Shown here: piece after piece, positions 1 to 9,507 of the stretch | Layout: every line of letters begins with the position of its first letter | How positions within the stretch are numbered: position 1 is the first letter of the stretch | From: Gilvimarinus sp. 2_MG-2023 | GTDB taxonomy: Bacteria > Pseudomonadota > Gammaproteobacteria > Pseudomonadales > Cellvibrionaceae | Length of the DNA stretch: 64,000 bases | Direction of reading: 5' to 3' | Assembly (NCBI RefSeq): GCF_030547685.1 | Contig: NZ_JAUOQM010000038.1 | Location: 1-64,000 of the forward strand | Notes under the pieces: generated by a model | Databases searched by the model: none | What the model was told of the DNA's origin: nothing | Seen by the model: the letters and a program-made list of their open reading frames with translations, nothing else | Translations under genes and position numbers: made by a program

Positions 1-2
1 TG

Positions 3-677
3 GTTGGTTTGGCGCTTACAAATAAACAGCCTGAATCTTCCTACGTTTGGCGAAAAATACGCTATAACCACTACCACAATGCCAACGATCATCAGCTATA
101 TTTTCCCGGAAGTATCGCCTTTTATGGCGGTAAGTTTTACATCTCTAGGCATATCAACTTTCTATTTAAAACTGATTGGCTAAACAAGGAAATTCTTTGG
201 TTCGAATTTACGCACCCTGGACAGGTGCATAATCTGCCTGAAACACCTCCCGCGAATATCGACGATACGCTAGCAGGCGCTGACAGCAACAATAATCTTA
301 TTAGAGACGACTTTGAATACAAAGTCTTGTTTTCCAACTATCAGCCTGAAGTAACAAATGCCGCCATGGCGGCAGGAAAAGTTTATCAACTATTAGTGAC
401 CACAAGCGAAGAATCTCAACCTCCTCCCACACAAAAAGCAAGAGACCTAGTTGCCGGGTTTGTTCTAGCTGAAATGTGTAAGCGTACAATGCACAGAAGA
501 TATTCAGGCAATGCTTGGTCAGAGGCTAGCCACTTCAACACGATCGATCGAATTAAAGTGAAATACAGTTATATTAATTACTTAACCTCAATGGTCGGAT
601 ATGAATCAATCGATATTCCTACGGGGGACGCCTGTGTAAACCTTGAATCCTATAGATTAAGGAGGTCTATATTATGA
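3..677 (+). CDS. Hypothetical protein, probably 5'-truncated by the window edge
   Basis: The frame is open to the window edge, so the true start probably lies outside; a TTG at 9 is the first possible start inside. About 222 residues are visible. I do not recognise a function. Around residue 90 there is a D-x-N-x-N-x-x-R-D-D stretch (DSNNNLIRDD), followed by a helical segment; similar DxNxNGxRDD motifs occur in uncharacterised exported proteins of marine gammaproteobacteria. The stop codon overlaps the start of the next gene (ATGA), and a strong AAGGAGGT ribosome-binding site for that gene lies inside this one, so the two are translationally coupled. Base composition is AT-rich compared with most of the window, which hints at acquired DNA. 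Confidence 0.55.
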   Translation, partial: VGLALTNKQPESSYVWRKIRYNHYHNANDHQLYFPGSIAFYGGKFYISRHINFLFKTDWLNKEILWFEFTHPGQVHNLPETPPANIDDTLAGADSNNNLIRDDFEYKVLFSNYQPEVTNAAMAAGKVYQLLVTTSEESQPPPTQKARDLVAGFVLAEMCKRTMHRRYSGNAWSEASHFNTIDRIKVKYSYINYLTSMVGYESIDIPTGDACVNLESYRLRRSIL

Positions 678-1759
678 AACTTTCCATGCTAACTACAATA
701 ATAATTATTATAACATTTTCTTCATCACATTCTTTCGCAATATGCGAAAACAATATAGACAACACCAAAACATACTATATTAACGGCATGTTTACTACTG
801 TTGATGATTACTTTGCAAATAAGAGTATAATTTCTGAACTACTGGATAATTATTTTCCAGATCAAGGATTCAGCAAACATGTCTACGGATCTCATAACAA
901 TAAAAATGAAAAACTTCTCTACCAAGCTGCCGAGGTAGCCAGACAAAAAATAGAAGATAATGTACAACACGCTAAGGAAGTTCTAATTTCATTTCTTAAC
1001 AATGAAACTTCTAATATAAACTCAGACGCTGAGCTAGATGTACTTAAATCCTATCTGCAGGATATATCAAGAATATATAAAATAACCTTATCCGAAAGTG
1101 ACACATTATCTGCCGAGAATGAAATTATAGATCTATTAAACACCTGTTCAAGAGTAATTCTAATTACCCACTCACAAGGGAATTTTTACGGAAATGCAAT
1201 ATATACCAATTTATATGCTAACTATAAAAATGTTCGCGGTTATTCGATAGCAAAATTCCCAATGCTTGGAATGATGCAAATCGCCTCACCTGTACAAGTT
1301 CCAGGCGGCTCTATTGCACAACTTCATCCTGATATGATTGGTCACTTAACTAACGATAACGATCTAATAATGAAAGCTGTTCGAGAAACTTTAGGAGCCG
1401 TGGAATCTAATTTTTCTTCTTCAATTACAATTAAAGACCTGTCTGGCCATTCACTCAATACATCCTATCTAACTCCTCCGGAACAATCTTCTGAAATTGC
1501 AGGCCAAATCGATAGAATTAGACTAAGAATGATACCATATCCTATGCAGCATCAGAACAGCATATCTAGCAGCGCCTTTGCCTCTCTTGGACATTCTACA
1601 ATTAATAAACTTTTAGACCTAAAATTCACTGATGGAAGCGTTTACAGATATAGTGACGTAAGTGATATTGAATTTTTAAGCTTTATATCCTCTGCATCTC
1701 TAGGGTTATACTTTAATGAAAACATTAAAAACATTTATCAATATTCTAAAATTCATTGA
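674..1759 (+). CDS. Secreted alpha/beta-hydrolase-like protein
   Basis: This 361-residue protein has an N-terminal signal peptide (hydrophobic run around residues 5-20, cleavage near SFA). Around residues 157-168 it has a beta-strand followed by THSQGN, a nucleophile elbow of the G-x-S-x-G type with His at the first position (Ser nucleophile inferred). A later GHSLNTSYL segment could supply the catalytic His. The N-terminal YINGMFTT segment is typical of a family of uncharacterised bacterial hydrolase-like proteins with the same HSQGN elbow. The substrate is unknown. It is coupled to the upstream gene by a 4-base overlap, so the two products probably work together. The gene is very AT-rich and likely acquired. 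Confidence 0.65.
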   Translation: MKLSMLTTIIIIITFSSSHSFAICENNIDNTKTYYINGMFTTVDDYFANKSIISELLDNYFPDQGFSKHVYGSHNNKNEKLLYQAAEVARQKIEDNVQHAKEVLISFLNNETSNINSDAELDVLKSYLQDISRIYKITLSESDTLSAENEIIDLLNTCSRVILITHSQGNFYGNAIYTNLYANYKNVRGYSIAKFPMLGMMQIASPVQVPGGSIAQLHPDMIGHLTNDNDLIMKAVRETLGAVESNFSSSITIKDLSGHSLNTSYLTPPEQSSEIAGQIDRIRLRMIPYPMQHQNSISSSAFASLGHSTINKLLDLKFTDGSVYRYSDVSDIEFLSFISSASLGLYFNENIKNIYQYSKIH

Positions 1760-1850
1760 CCGTAAAGACTGATAAAGCTTGCGGAATTCACAGACCGAAA
1801 TTCTTTAACAGCGGATGGACTAATTCAAACATCTAATAGAATAACGAGTT

Positions 1851-1895
1851 CCGGGGACAGTTTACTTAATTAAATTTATCGGTTTTCACTTAATC
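1851..1895 (+). repeat. Diverged dispersed repeat, copy 1 (GGGGACAGTTTAC type)
   Basis: The block beginning CGGGGACAGTTTACTTAAT matches, with scattered substitutions, a block at 9169-9213 that begins CGGGGAAAGTTTACCTAAT. Similarity continues through TTTAT and ACTTAAT. Both copies are intergenic. They could be the ends of a lost mobile element. Confidence 0.5.
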
Positions 1896-2203
1896 CATGA
1901 ATAAATGGGGTCAGATGAAACTTATGGCGCAATAAACACCTTTCCTGAAACCACTAGTCTTCCGGTTGATACTCATAATAGATGATTAAGCCGGTCGGAG
2001 GGGCGGGGGATTACCGGACCGGCTGTGTCTGAGATAACAGCACTGCATTAAAGCACTAACCTACCGGTTATTTTAATAAACCTGTCGCCAGGGTGCGGAA
2101 GGCTACTATGGCTTTTGGCAGTACGTCTTTCGGGGAGTCGCTGGCGGCGCTGCATTTAGCGCGGCGCCGTTTAGTAGCCTTGCAGCCGCATCAATGTCTA
2201 CTC

Positions 2204-2241
2204 TGCATTTTGTGGGTTTCCCGGATTTTGCGGATTTTTTT
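2204..2241 (+). repeat. Direct repeat, copy 1, flanking the 2627 gene
   Basis: TGCATTTTGTGGGTTTCCC followed by GGATTTTGCGGATTTTTT. A close copy lies at 3511-3547, on the other side of the single gene at 2627-3361, in the same orientation. Confidence 0.6.
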
Positions 2242-2626
2242 TTAATTTTGAATCAACCCGCCCTGAGGACTTGAGCAAAACCACTGGGGTCAGATACCTT
2301 CTTGAAAATTAAGACCGGAAAGCGAAATTTCGGATTAATATGGGTTTCTGACATCACGACACCGTAGAACATGTGAACCAGCTTCCGCATGCTGACGCCT
2401 ATAAACGCCGCTGACGATTTGGCACTCTTAAAGAGTCTGTCATCACCAATTTATGTCAAAAACTGGGATTAGCCCAGCACCCTGCCTTAAAAATTCACTC
2501 TAATTAGGTGGCTAAATTTACTATAACACCCTAAGTGATTGTTCAGTGCTTGCATTCAAAACTGAATGACAGTATTTTCACGATGGGTACAGTATCAAAA
2601 ATAATACGAGTATATAGGGGAATTAG

Positions 2627-3361
2627 TTGATGAAATTCTTACACGTTATCTTTTTAATGGTAGTTGCTTTATATGTGGGTGGGGTAAATGCTCAAACCGC
2701 CATCCCTGCTGTTCAGGGGTTGATCCCGCCAGGGGTGGAACCTGGTGATAAGTTCTATATTATTTTCGCTGGTAGTGATACCGTGGACGGAGCGCAATCA
2801 TCGGCCACTTATCAGGCATATGCAGCTTCTGTAAAAACGAACGACCCTATCACCGACCAAATAAGTGGCTGGATAACTTTATTTGGTCACGATGACTCAT
2901 CCTTGGTCACGACGTCCGCTTTAGATTATACAAATATCCCTATTTACAATCGTAATGGTGATAAAGTGGCCGATAATAGGGCAGAGCTTTTTAGTAGTGC
3001 TCAGGATAGCGCCATTGGTTATGATGAACAGGGTAACCCCAATGCAAATAACATTTGGACTGGATTTAACTTTACCGGAGGCAATACTGGGATAGGTGAT
3101 GATTCGTTGGGGGGGAATGATTCATTGGCTGATGGTTGCCTAGCTGGTAATGCTGCGGAAGCTGATAGTGAGTGGGCTGCATCGGTTTTAGCTGGTGGAA
3201 ATGGTTGTACAGGCGTGAATTTGGGTATGTATGTGATTTCGCCAGCTTTCTTCATTCCTGAGCCTTCTCCGTTACCTATACTCAATATTCCAGGTTTTGT
3301 AATTTTACTAGTGCTAATGGGGCTTATTGCTAGACGTTACTTTGCTCGCTTACGTACCTGA
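2627..3361 (+). CDS. Secreted protein with C-terminal CTERM-like sorting tail
   Basis: This 244-residue protein has a signal peptide (residues 1-22, cleavage after VNA) and a mature region rich in Gly, Asn, Asp and Ser. It ends in a tripartite C-terminus: PEPSPLP around 211-217, a hydrophobic segment of about 20 residues, then an Arg-rich tail (RRYFARLRT). That layout is the signature of PEP-CTERM/IPTL-CTERM proteins handled by exosortases. The middle carries WTGFNFTGG and similar motifs but no catalytic signature; function unknown. A start with GGGGAATTAGTTG upstream is plausible. Direct repeats flank the gene on both sides, so it may have arrived as a unit. Confidence 0.7.
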   Translation: MMKFLHVIFLMVVALYVGGVNAQTAIPAVQGLIPPGVEPGDKFYIIFAGSDTVDGAQSSATYQAYAASVKTNDPITDQISGWITLFGHDDSSLVTTSALDYTNIPIYNRNGDKVADNRAELFSSAQDSAIGYDEQGNPNANNIWTGFNFTGGNTGIGDDSLGGNDSLADGCLAGNAAEADSEWAASVLAGGNGCTGVNLGMYVISPAFFIPEPSPLPILNIPGFVILLVLMGLIARRYFARLRT

Positions 3362-3510
3362 GGAGTTGCAAACTCAGGCACAGAGTCAGGTTGAAGTTCC
3401 CCGAGAAAAACGGACACTATAATCAGGCGGTATTTTCAAACCATCGGAGTCGGGTCTTTAATCAACCACTCCCAACTCGTACCGTGGAGGGCTAGCTTTT
3501 AAATTCACAA

Positions 3511-3547
3511 TGCATTTTGTGGGTGTCCCTGGTTTTTTCGGATTTTT
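3511..3547 (+). repeat. Direct repeat, copy 2, flanking the 2627 gene
   Basis: TGCATTTTGTGGGTGTCCC followed by TGGTTTTTTCGGATTTTTT; partner of the copy at 2204-2241. Confidence 0.6.
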
Positions 3548-3611
3548 TCAACTTGCTTGCAAGGCGCAGGATAGTCGCTGACTTTGTTTTTTGAGAGGTT
3601 TGATTGCGACA

Positions 3612-3648
3612 CAAAAAAGGCCAAACAACAAAGCTGCTTGGCCTTTTA
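3612..3648 (-). terminator. Rho-independent terminator
   Basis: A 10-bp stem (AAAAGGCCAA at 3615-3624 with TTGGCCTTTT at 3638-3647), read on the minus strand, is followed by a T run. It lies about 30 bases after the stop of the minus-strand gene at 3677-4546. Confidence 0.85.
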
Positions 3649-3676
3649 ATCACACTTATTCAGCTAGTACTAGAAT

Positions 3677-4546
3677 TTAACGTTTTCGACGAACGGCATA
3701 CCCGCCCATAGCCGCTAGCATCAAGAACAGTACTAACTGACCCAACGCGCTTGTAGTGGGTAAGGGGGTAGGACTGCCGGAAGGCCCAGACGCAGCATCA
3801 ACGTTTACCGCGATGCCGTCTATATCGTTGATATTAATGCCACTATACGATCCGTCGGCTGAGACAGCAGGAGCCGTGACGACAGTAAATGCTTGGTCGG
3901 CATCGACAACCATGTCGGCGACAGCTGCGACATCAAACGTGGCGGAGAAGCCGTTGCCTGCCGTCAGGACAACCGTGGCCACTGATACAGTGGCTTCACC
4001 GCCGGCAATACTCACATCAACAGAGATATCATTGGCCGGGGCGCCGGAAACTGACATGGTGACAGTTTGTGAGCTGCCCTCGTTGAGAATGAAGGCGCCA
4101 CCACTGGATGGGTTCATAAAAATGTTGGCTATCTCATCATCAAAATTTGTGACATTAACGTTTGGGGTGGGTGCAGCATCGAACGAAGCTGTACCGCCTA
4201 CAGCCGATGTAGTATTGGTAATAGTGTAGGCTACATTTCCATCAGCTACGCCATCATCAACTGGGGTAACGGTAATGAATTGCGGTGTATCCCAATCAGC
4301 GTCTGTAAATGTAAGATCAGCACTAACAGACCCCTCCGATGCATCAACTCCGCTGGTTGCTACTGTTACGACTTCTCCGGCCGATGGCGCCTCGTCTAAA
4401 ACAACTTGGTAAGTAACCGCTGAGCCACCTTCATTGGTAAACAGAGTAGTGGTTGGGTTGATGTTAACTTGAATGGCGGCTGAGCTTAAACAGGAAAAGG
4501 ATAATATAGCTGAGGCAAATAGTGTGCGTTTTAACCAATGATACAT
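3677..4546 (-). CDS. Secreted Calx-beta-like protein with CTERM-like tail
   Basis: 289 residues with a signal peptide (1-24, cleavage after LSSAA). The mature part reads as beta-rich repeats with acidic turns (TFTDADWDTPQFITVTPVDD, FDDE), like the Calx-beta/cadherin-like units found in surface proteins. The C-terminus is LPTTSALG, a hydrophobic segment and the basic end RRKR, which fits an IPTL-CTERM/XrtH-type sorting signal. It is probably exported, processed and held at or released from the cell surface. No enzymatic motif is visible. A clear terminator follows and the gene appears monocistronic. Confidence 0.7.
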   Translation of the reverse strand: MYHWLKRTLFASAILSFSCLSSAAIQVNINPTTTLFTNEGGSAVTYQVVLDEAPSAGEVVTVATSGVDASEGSVSADLTFTDADWDTPQFITVTPVDDGVADGNVAYTITNTTSAVGGTASFDAAPTPNVNVTNFDDEIANIFMNPSSGGAFILNEGSSQTVTMSVSGAPANDISVDVSIAGGEATVSVATVVLTAGNGFSATFDVAAVADMVVDADQAFTVVTAPAVSADGSYSGININDIDGIAVNVDAASGPSGSPTPLPTTSALGQLVLFLMLAAMGGYAVRRKR

Positions 4547-4604
4547 GGGATTTCCTTAAAGATTGTTTTTAACAATGGGGGACAGACCCGAAATACTTCG
4601 TTTT

Positions 4605-4757
4605 TTATCTAACCTTCCTGACTGGCTAAATTTTGGGTTGTGGTGCCTGCCTTCTGGCAGGTTGGCTGATCCACCATTACCCCTACGCGCTATGTGGCTA
4701 ATCGTGCCATGAATGTGCACAGCTTGCAATTCCCTTTAATGCCGCCGTATTCAAGCA
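4605..4757 (+). repeat. Diverged dispersed repeat, copy A
   Basis: Shares with 9508-9606 the blocks AACCTTCCTGACTGG, ATGTGGCTAATCGTGCCATG, TTCCCTTTAATGCCGCCGTA and TTCAAGCA, in the same order. Copy A carries about 55 extra bases between the first two blocks. A GGGGGACAGACC sequence lies just before it (4577-4588). No open frame is conserved; likely an old mobile-element relic or intergenic repeat. Confidence 0.5.
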
Positions 4758-4831
4758 ATCATCTCGGCAGTTATATATGCCAGAAGTCGGCGATTATATC
4801 TCCCCACGGATGCGACTAAAATTGAAAAATT

Positions 4832-5427
4832 TTAGATAAACCGTGTCAAAATATTTTCGATTTTCTTGACTAGAAGAGTTCCATCGGGGGTAAAAGTCCA
4901 AATCAATACACCAATATTACACAGAATAGATAACCACAATAGTGTTTTGAAGGGTTGTTTTATCGTTTTATGGCGCAGGCGTGATTGTGCATAGAGTGCC
5001 CCTGGCCAACCACCCAGTAGAGCAAGCATATGCAGGGTATTCTCTGGCACCCGACGGCCCCCACGTTGTGCCGCTCGCTAATCCAATGCGTAACACCAAA
5101 CGTCAGTACCGACAAAACGAGATAAACAGGGAGCAACCAGAGCGGGCCGTTGAAAATAATCAGCGATCCGGCAGTGAGAATCAAAAAAGATAAAGCAAAA
5201 ATCACTGTGGCGGGGGTTTCGCGGGGGTTTAGTACTCGAACACTCGTGGCATTTAGCCTGCCTTTGATGTCTTTTGTGAGCTCAAAATCTACGTTGTCAC
5301 CCACGCCGGGCCGACGCTTTATACGGCGCAACTGTGAAACATGAAAGAAGACCCGTAATTTTACTTCTGACGCTGAAATAAACCCATATCCTTTAGCGTC
5401 GTGCCACTCAATAATTTTTCCTTTCAT
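4832..5427 (-). pseudogene. Broken cold-shock domain + DUF1294 membrane protein
   Basis: The 5' part encodes a cold-shock-like RNA-binding domain (MKGKIIEWHDAKGYGFI, FFHVSQL; residues 1-70) followed by the first membrane segment. The 3' part encodes the classic DUF1294 end (PENTLHMLALLGGWPGAL) in another frame. Reading the second frame upstream gives YALD-stop-RAAQRGGRR, where family members have a Lys-Arg run, so there are two lesions: a one-base frameshift near 5091-5097 and an in-frame TAG (complement of 5078-5080). Two independent defects make a true pseudogene more likely than a sequencing error. The truncated 155-residue product would keep the cold-shock domain only. Confidence 0.8.
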
Positions 5428-5500
5428 ACTTTATGCTCTATGATTTTTTACTGTATGTTCTACCACAATGTAGCGTTTAGTTATGGCTATAGAGCATTCA

Positions 5501-5752
5501 TCAGGCAGCATTCCACTCATGTACGATTACATCTGAAGCACCACTGGTATAAACAGGGTCGTTAAACGCTATTGTTTGTGCCGACTCTAGGTCTTCAGCC
5601 ACAATCACATAGGCGCCACCAGTCTGATCGGTAAAGCCGCCGGCAAGCTCAAGTACTCCATTCGCCATTAGCTGAGCCAAATATTCTTTATGTCCTTCTA
5701 TGACGGAAACATCAAAATTAGGTGTTCGTAGTGTCAAGATAAGATATCGCAT
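5501..5752 (-). CDS. YciI-like (YCII-related) protein
   Basis: An 83-residue protein of the small ferredoxin-like alpha/beta fold seen in YciI relatives: MRYLILTLRTP strand, a HKEYLAQLMANG helix with the conserved His, GGFTDQTGGAYVIV strand pair, and an E-x-A-x-x-x-A-x-x-DPVYTSG helix and turn. Family length is usually 90-100 residues. The family has a conserved His/Asp pair and a suspected enzymatic role, but no firmly established function. It stands alone between a pseudogene and a gene-poor stretch. Confidence 0.7.
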   Translation of the reverse strand: MRYLILTLRTPNFDVSVIEGHKEYLAQLMANGVLELAGGFTDQTGGAYVIVAEDLESAQTIAFNDPVYTSGASDVIVHEWNAA

Positions 5753-6008
5753 GATCCACTCTTTTATGAGGATAGGGGAGTAAAGATGATGGATTATAGC
5801 GTGTTAGTACTTATAAGCTCCATTTCCACTATGATTTAAATGATATGCTCTCGGAAAATAGACAACTGGCTTATGCCGTCGTTATCATTTATATAACGAT
5901 ATAAGAAGCTCATCAAAGTTCCACGGTTGGAACATCACAAAATCCTATCATTTTGTGCGATTCCAGACAGTTATTAATATACAGTTAAATAATTTAAGAC
6001 TGGAAACA

Positions 6009-6215
6009 TTATTGCCAAAATATCACCCAAGATATAGCCGTATATTCATATACCGTTTCCTGATCAGGCGATCTATCGGCATCAAGGTCGATTTGATGTA
6101 GAATGACTGATTGATTTTCATCATACTCATACGTTTGCACACTATCCATCACCGTATCAAAATCGGAATCTTGCTCTAGCATAGAAAGATACTCGTGCGC
6201 GTTATAAGTATACAA
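6009..6215 (-). pseudogene. Short fragment with YEYD-type repeats
   Basis: A 68-residue frame from a TTG start. The text YEYDENQSVILHQIDLDADR and VYEYTAISW resembles the repeated Y-x-Y-D-x-N-G / D-x-D-x-D units of larger secreted or RHS-like proteins. It has no signal peptide and no convincing ribosome-binding site, so it is more likely a remnant of a bigger gene than an intact small one. Confidence 0.35.
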
Positions 6216-6904
6216 AGAACATAAATCAAATGACCACTACACATTCCTTTCTACCATAAATTTAACATACGAAGACATGGCCACCTTTAAGAATTCAATA
6301 GCTTAATAACGGTAAATGTATTATTGGTAGATTCTTACATTGACCATAAGCTGTGTTAATTCAACTAGAATTTTTTACTAGCCCTATACCGATCCTGAAC
6401 CCATCAAGGCAAACGTAAAAAAAAGTTTTTTATAGGTATTTAAAAAATATAGCAATCAGCCTCACCGGGATTAATTTGTCACTGATTTCCACTAATTAGT
6501 TTTTTTGTCGCTTCAATTAACCTTTAACAATGATAATTTTAAGATACATTTATCTTTCAGAACTTAGAATAAATGCATATTGTGGGGATAAGTCATACTG
6601 TATAGCCATATGACGAACGTCCGTGCCTGAATTACCTTGCTATAAAACTCTATTAAAACAATAACTAACCATCATTGTGGCGCATCTATTCAAGAACCAT
6701 CTACCGTCTTAAGTACGGCTGGCTTCTTCCATCCAGAATTCGATAGTAGCGGGTAGTAGAAATTACTGAGAAAAGTGAACCTGTTAACAATCTATTTAAC
6801 TTCAGTATTTGAATATTGATAGAAGGCTGTATTCATCGACGGTAGATTAATCGGTTTTCCAGAATAGACTTTGCTAGCATTTCTATCTGACTTAATTCAA
6901 TTAA
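6216..6904. other. AT-rich intergenic region, nothing recognised
   Basis: No credible frame on either strand, no RNA gene and no clear repeat seen. Confidence 0.5.
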
Positions 6905-6945
6905 AAAATACCCGGCAAGGTGGGCAAACTAACCACTTTGCCGGG
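6905..6945 (-). terminator. Rho-independent terminator of the metallophosphoesterase gene
   Basis: A stem of about 13 bp (CCCGGCAAGGTGG at 6911-6923 with CCACTTTGCCGGG at 6933-6945, one G-T type mismatch) is followed on the minus strand by TATTTTTTAATT. It lies about 25 bases downstream of the stop at 6971. Confidence 0.85.
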
Positions 6946-6970
6946 AGAAGATTCAGGGGTAAACGATTCG

Positions 6971-8962
6971 TTATTGAGTAATTAATGCAAGCTCAATATC
7001 TTGATTCAGCAAGACCCACCAAAGCTGTCTGTCGGTATCAAAACCTGCCACTGGCTCTGTACGACATGATTCTAATCGTGTAGGGGCTTCGTTAAGGAAG
7101 GCCTCATCGAACGCGCCCTCAACACGACAATCATGACTGACGACTTCAGTCCAATGACCATCGATTTTCCACGCTAGCGTATGTTCGCTATCACTGTGAT
7201 CATCACTTAACTGCAGAGACACTGCATAGGTGTCGGAGACGGCAGTAGCCAAATCCCATTCTTTCGATGCTGTGGGTGGCAGCACAACGGCTGGCTTCTC
7301 AGTGCCTGTCGCGCTAGAAAGTGGTAATCCAGTCGCAGCTTCAATATCCAGTGGAACACCGTAGTCATCCTGATACACGCCAGTTTGATTTTGGGTGCCA
7401 CTGATCAGAAGAATTTCAGAGGCCGTATTAGCTGCCGGTAACCAACTTAATGTAACGTGCTCTTTGAGGTCGAATGTTGTTTCGGGTATTACCAATTCTT
7501 CTGTTTCAAAATTAGGAATAATTCGCGCGGCGCTGTTTAAATTTGGTGTCCAGCTTTCATGCACCTGGAATAACCATTGGTAGGCTAAACGGGTAAGGTC
7601 CATCAGCGACTCTGCACGTGATATTCCGGGGGTGTAACTCATATCGCGAGTACGAGTATCTGTGCGATTAAATGTCGCGTTTTCACCACCTATTAATTTT
7701 GCAGTTAGACCACTGTCAGAAATACAAATGTCGCTGCGATATTCCGGCTGCAATACCATGACCGAGCGTGTACCCTCAGGAATTGAGGTAGGGTATATCA
7801 GCATTTCACAACGGTTAGTCGATCGTGAAAATTTATCTAGCAGCGACCAATCGGCGATAAAGTCTTGATCTGCGTCGTTACTTTGTGCTGTGTGTGGAGC
7901 GAACCAGCTTTCGTAATCAACTCGAGTTCCGGTAAAGCTCAGCACCGAGGAGTTAACGTCAAAGTTCTGTGAGCCACCACTCATGGTTGCATTTTTTTGA
8001 GCAACGATGGCTTGCACTAAGTCGCGCTCGCCGTAACGAAATTCATAGCCTTTATACGAAGCGTTGCCTGACATAATCTGCGTGTAAACGTCCATCCGAT
8101 AATTACCACCTGTGGGCGTCGAGCCCGAAGGTAATGTCGTTAAGATGGTTTTGGCACTAACCACTGATCGCTGATATTGATGTTCATGGCCCTGCACATA
8201 GATAACATCGTGCTCAGCAAAAAAATCACGAATGCGAGGCTGTACATCGTACACCCAATTGTCATCTTTTGTGCCATCGACAATCTGTTCACGCGTTTGA
8301 CCGTATTTCGCACCAATTAGACCATCGTGGCTGGCCACAACGATATGATCTACATCATCGCGGTGCTCAAGTATCACTCCGGTAATCCAGTCAAAAGCAA
8401 TTGGCAAGTTATAGTAGGCCAAACCAATAATAAGCACATTGTCCCGAATCACATAGTAATTCACCCACTCATAACCATGCATGTGGACAGCATCTTCGGG
8501 AATAAAATCGCGCATATTCTCGATCCACTCCACGGTATAGGCATAGCTAGTTTCATGGTTGCCCATGACGGGTAGAAAGGTCATACCTGAATCTCGGTAT
8601 GGCTCTGCAACACTCCGCCATTCATTAAATTCAAGCGTAGAGCCGTGATCGGTAAGATCGCCAACCGCAATTACCAAGTCGACACCTGCTTTCTGCTGAT
8701 GCGCTAACACTTCGTCCATCGGGTGCATAGCCACATGCGCCTGATTGTCTGAGTCAGTGCCTCCTTGTGTATCGGGTAGCAAACCTATTTTGAACGTCGA
8801 TTCTGGCGTTGGCGCTTCTACTTGGTCTTTATCTGTTTCAGTTTCTGTTTCGGTGTCCGGTATAGCATTTTCGCTATCTTTATTAGAGCTTCCACCGCAA
8901 GCACTAAGTAGTCCTGTCAGTGCAAAGCAGGCAAATATTGTCCAAATTTGTTTAGTCAACAT
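6971..8962 (-). CDS. Calcineurin-like metallophosphoesterase lipoprotein
   Basis: This 663-residue lipoprotein has a lipobox LSAC (Cys22), an acidic linker (TETETETD), then a calcineurin-type phosphoesterase domain (about residues 57-300). All blocks are present: LLPDTQ (first metal Asp), GDLTDHGS, GNHE, ASHDG and GHEHQYQ, which supply the two-metal site. About 350 further residues form an extended beta-rich C-terminal region without a recognised signature. It should sit on the outer or inner membrane facing the periplasm or the outside, acting on phosphomono- or diesters; the natural substrate is not readable. It is a single gene with its own terminator. Confidence 0.85.
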   Translation of the reverse strand: MLTKQIWTIFACFALTGLLSACGGSSNKDSENAIPDTETETETDKDQVEAPTPESTFKIGLLPDTQGGTDSDNQAHVAMHPMDEVLAHQQKAGVDLVIAVGDLTDHGSTLEFNEWRSVAEPYRDSGMTFLPVMGNHETSYAYTVEWIENMRDFIPEDAVHMHGYEWVNYYVIRDNVLIIGLAYYNLPIAFDWITGVILEHRDDVDHIVVASHDGLIGAKYGQTREQIVDGTKDDNWVYDVQPRIRDFFAEHDVIYVQGHEHQYQRSVVSAKTILTTLPSGSTPTGGNYRMDVYTQIMSGNASYKGYEFRYGERDLVQAIVAQKNATMSGGSQNFDVNSSVLSFTGTRVDYESWFAPHTAQSNDADQDFIADWSLLDKFSRSTNRCEMLIYPTSIPEGTRSVMVLQPEYRSDICISDSGLTAKLIGGENATFNRTDTRTRDMSYTPGISRAESLMDLTRLAYQWLFQVHESWTPNLNSAARIIPNFETEELVIPETTFDLKEHVTLSWLPAANTASEILLISGTQNQTGVYQDDYGVPLDIEAATGLPLSSATGTEKPAVVLPPTASKEWDLATAVSDTYAVSLQLSDDHSDSEHTLAWKIDGHWTEVVSHDCRVEGAFDEAFLNEAPTRLESCRTEPVAGFDTDRQLWWVLLNQDIELALITQ

Positions 8963-9168
8963 AAGTCATTCCACTTGATAATAGTGAGTTACACTCCTAA
9001 ACAGAGCGTGGCGCGCACATTAAAAGCTATATAAATGACGGTTGATATTATATTTGGTTACAATTGGATGAAGAAACAGTAAGGGCTAAACCAATGGCCT
9101 AGTATTGGCTTACCTGGCTGTAAAAGCTCCACAGTAGTCGCTCCTCAACGCTTTAAGCGCTTGGATTT

Positions 9169-9213
9169 TCGGGGAAAGTTTACCTAATTAGGTTTATAGG
9201 CCTTATTGTACTT
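9169..9213 (+). repeat. Diverged dispersed repeat, copy 2 (GGGGACAGTTTAC type)
   Basis: CGGGGAAAGTTTACCTAATTAGGTTTAT-type block, partner of 1851-1895. Confidence 0.5.
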
Positions 9214-9507
9214 AATGCTTAGAATTTGACAGGAGCTACTTAAGACAAAGATGCCTTGATGGCGAATTTCTCATTACCCGCATCAGATTATTCAGCGCGG
9301 TGCGCGCCGGATGAAAATATTTTTCACAGAAGTTAATTCTCAATAATACTTAGAGCTTGTGAAGTCATCCGGGCCAGACCTTTCATTTCACACAACTCAT
9401 AAACCCTAAACACAATAGTTCGTTCATTTAAATTTTTGCTTTAAGTGGGCCAATTGAAAAAGCAGGGGGGAAGAACTACTGCGTAACATCTGGGCTTTGC
9501 CCTTTAT

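Larger units (their letters stand above)
1760..2626. other. Intergenic region with repeat relics, no gene seen
   Basis: No credible coding frame was found. The stretch contains several short sequences that recur elsewhere in the window: a GGGGACAGTTTAC-type block at 1851-1895, GGGGTCAGAT at 1907-1916 and again at 2287-2296, and a GCATTTTGTGGGT block at 2204-2241. Sequences of the GGGGTCAGA type often flank decayed REP/Y1-transposase-like elements in gammaproteobacteria, but no transposase remnant can be read here. Confidence 0.5.
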
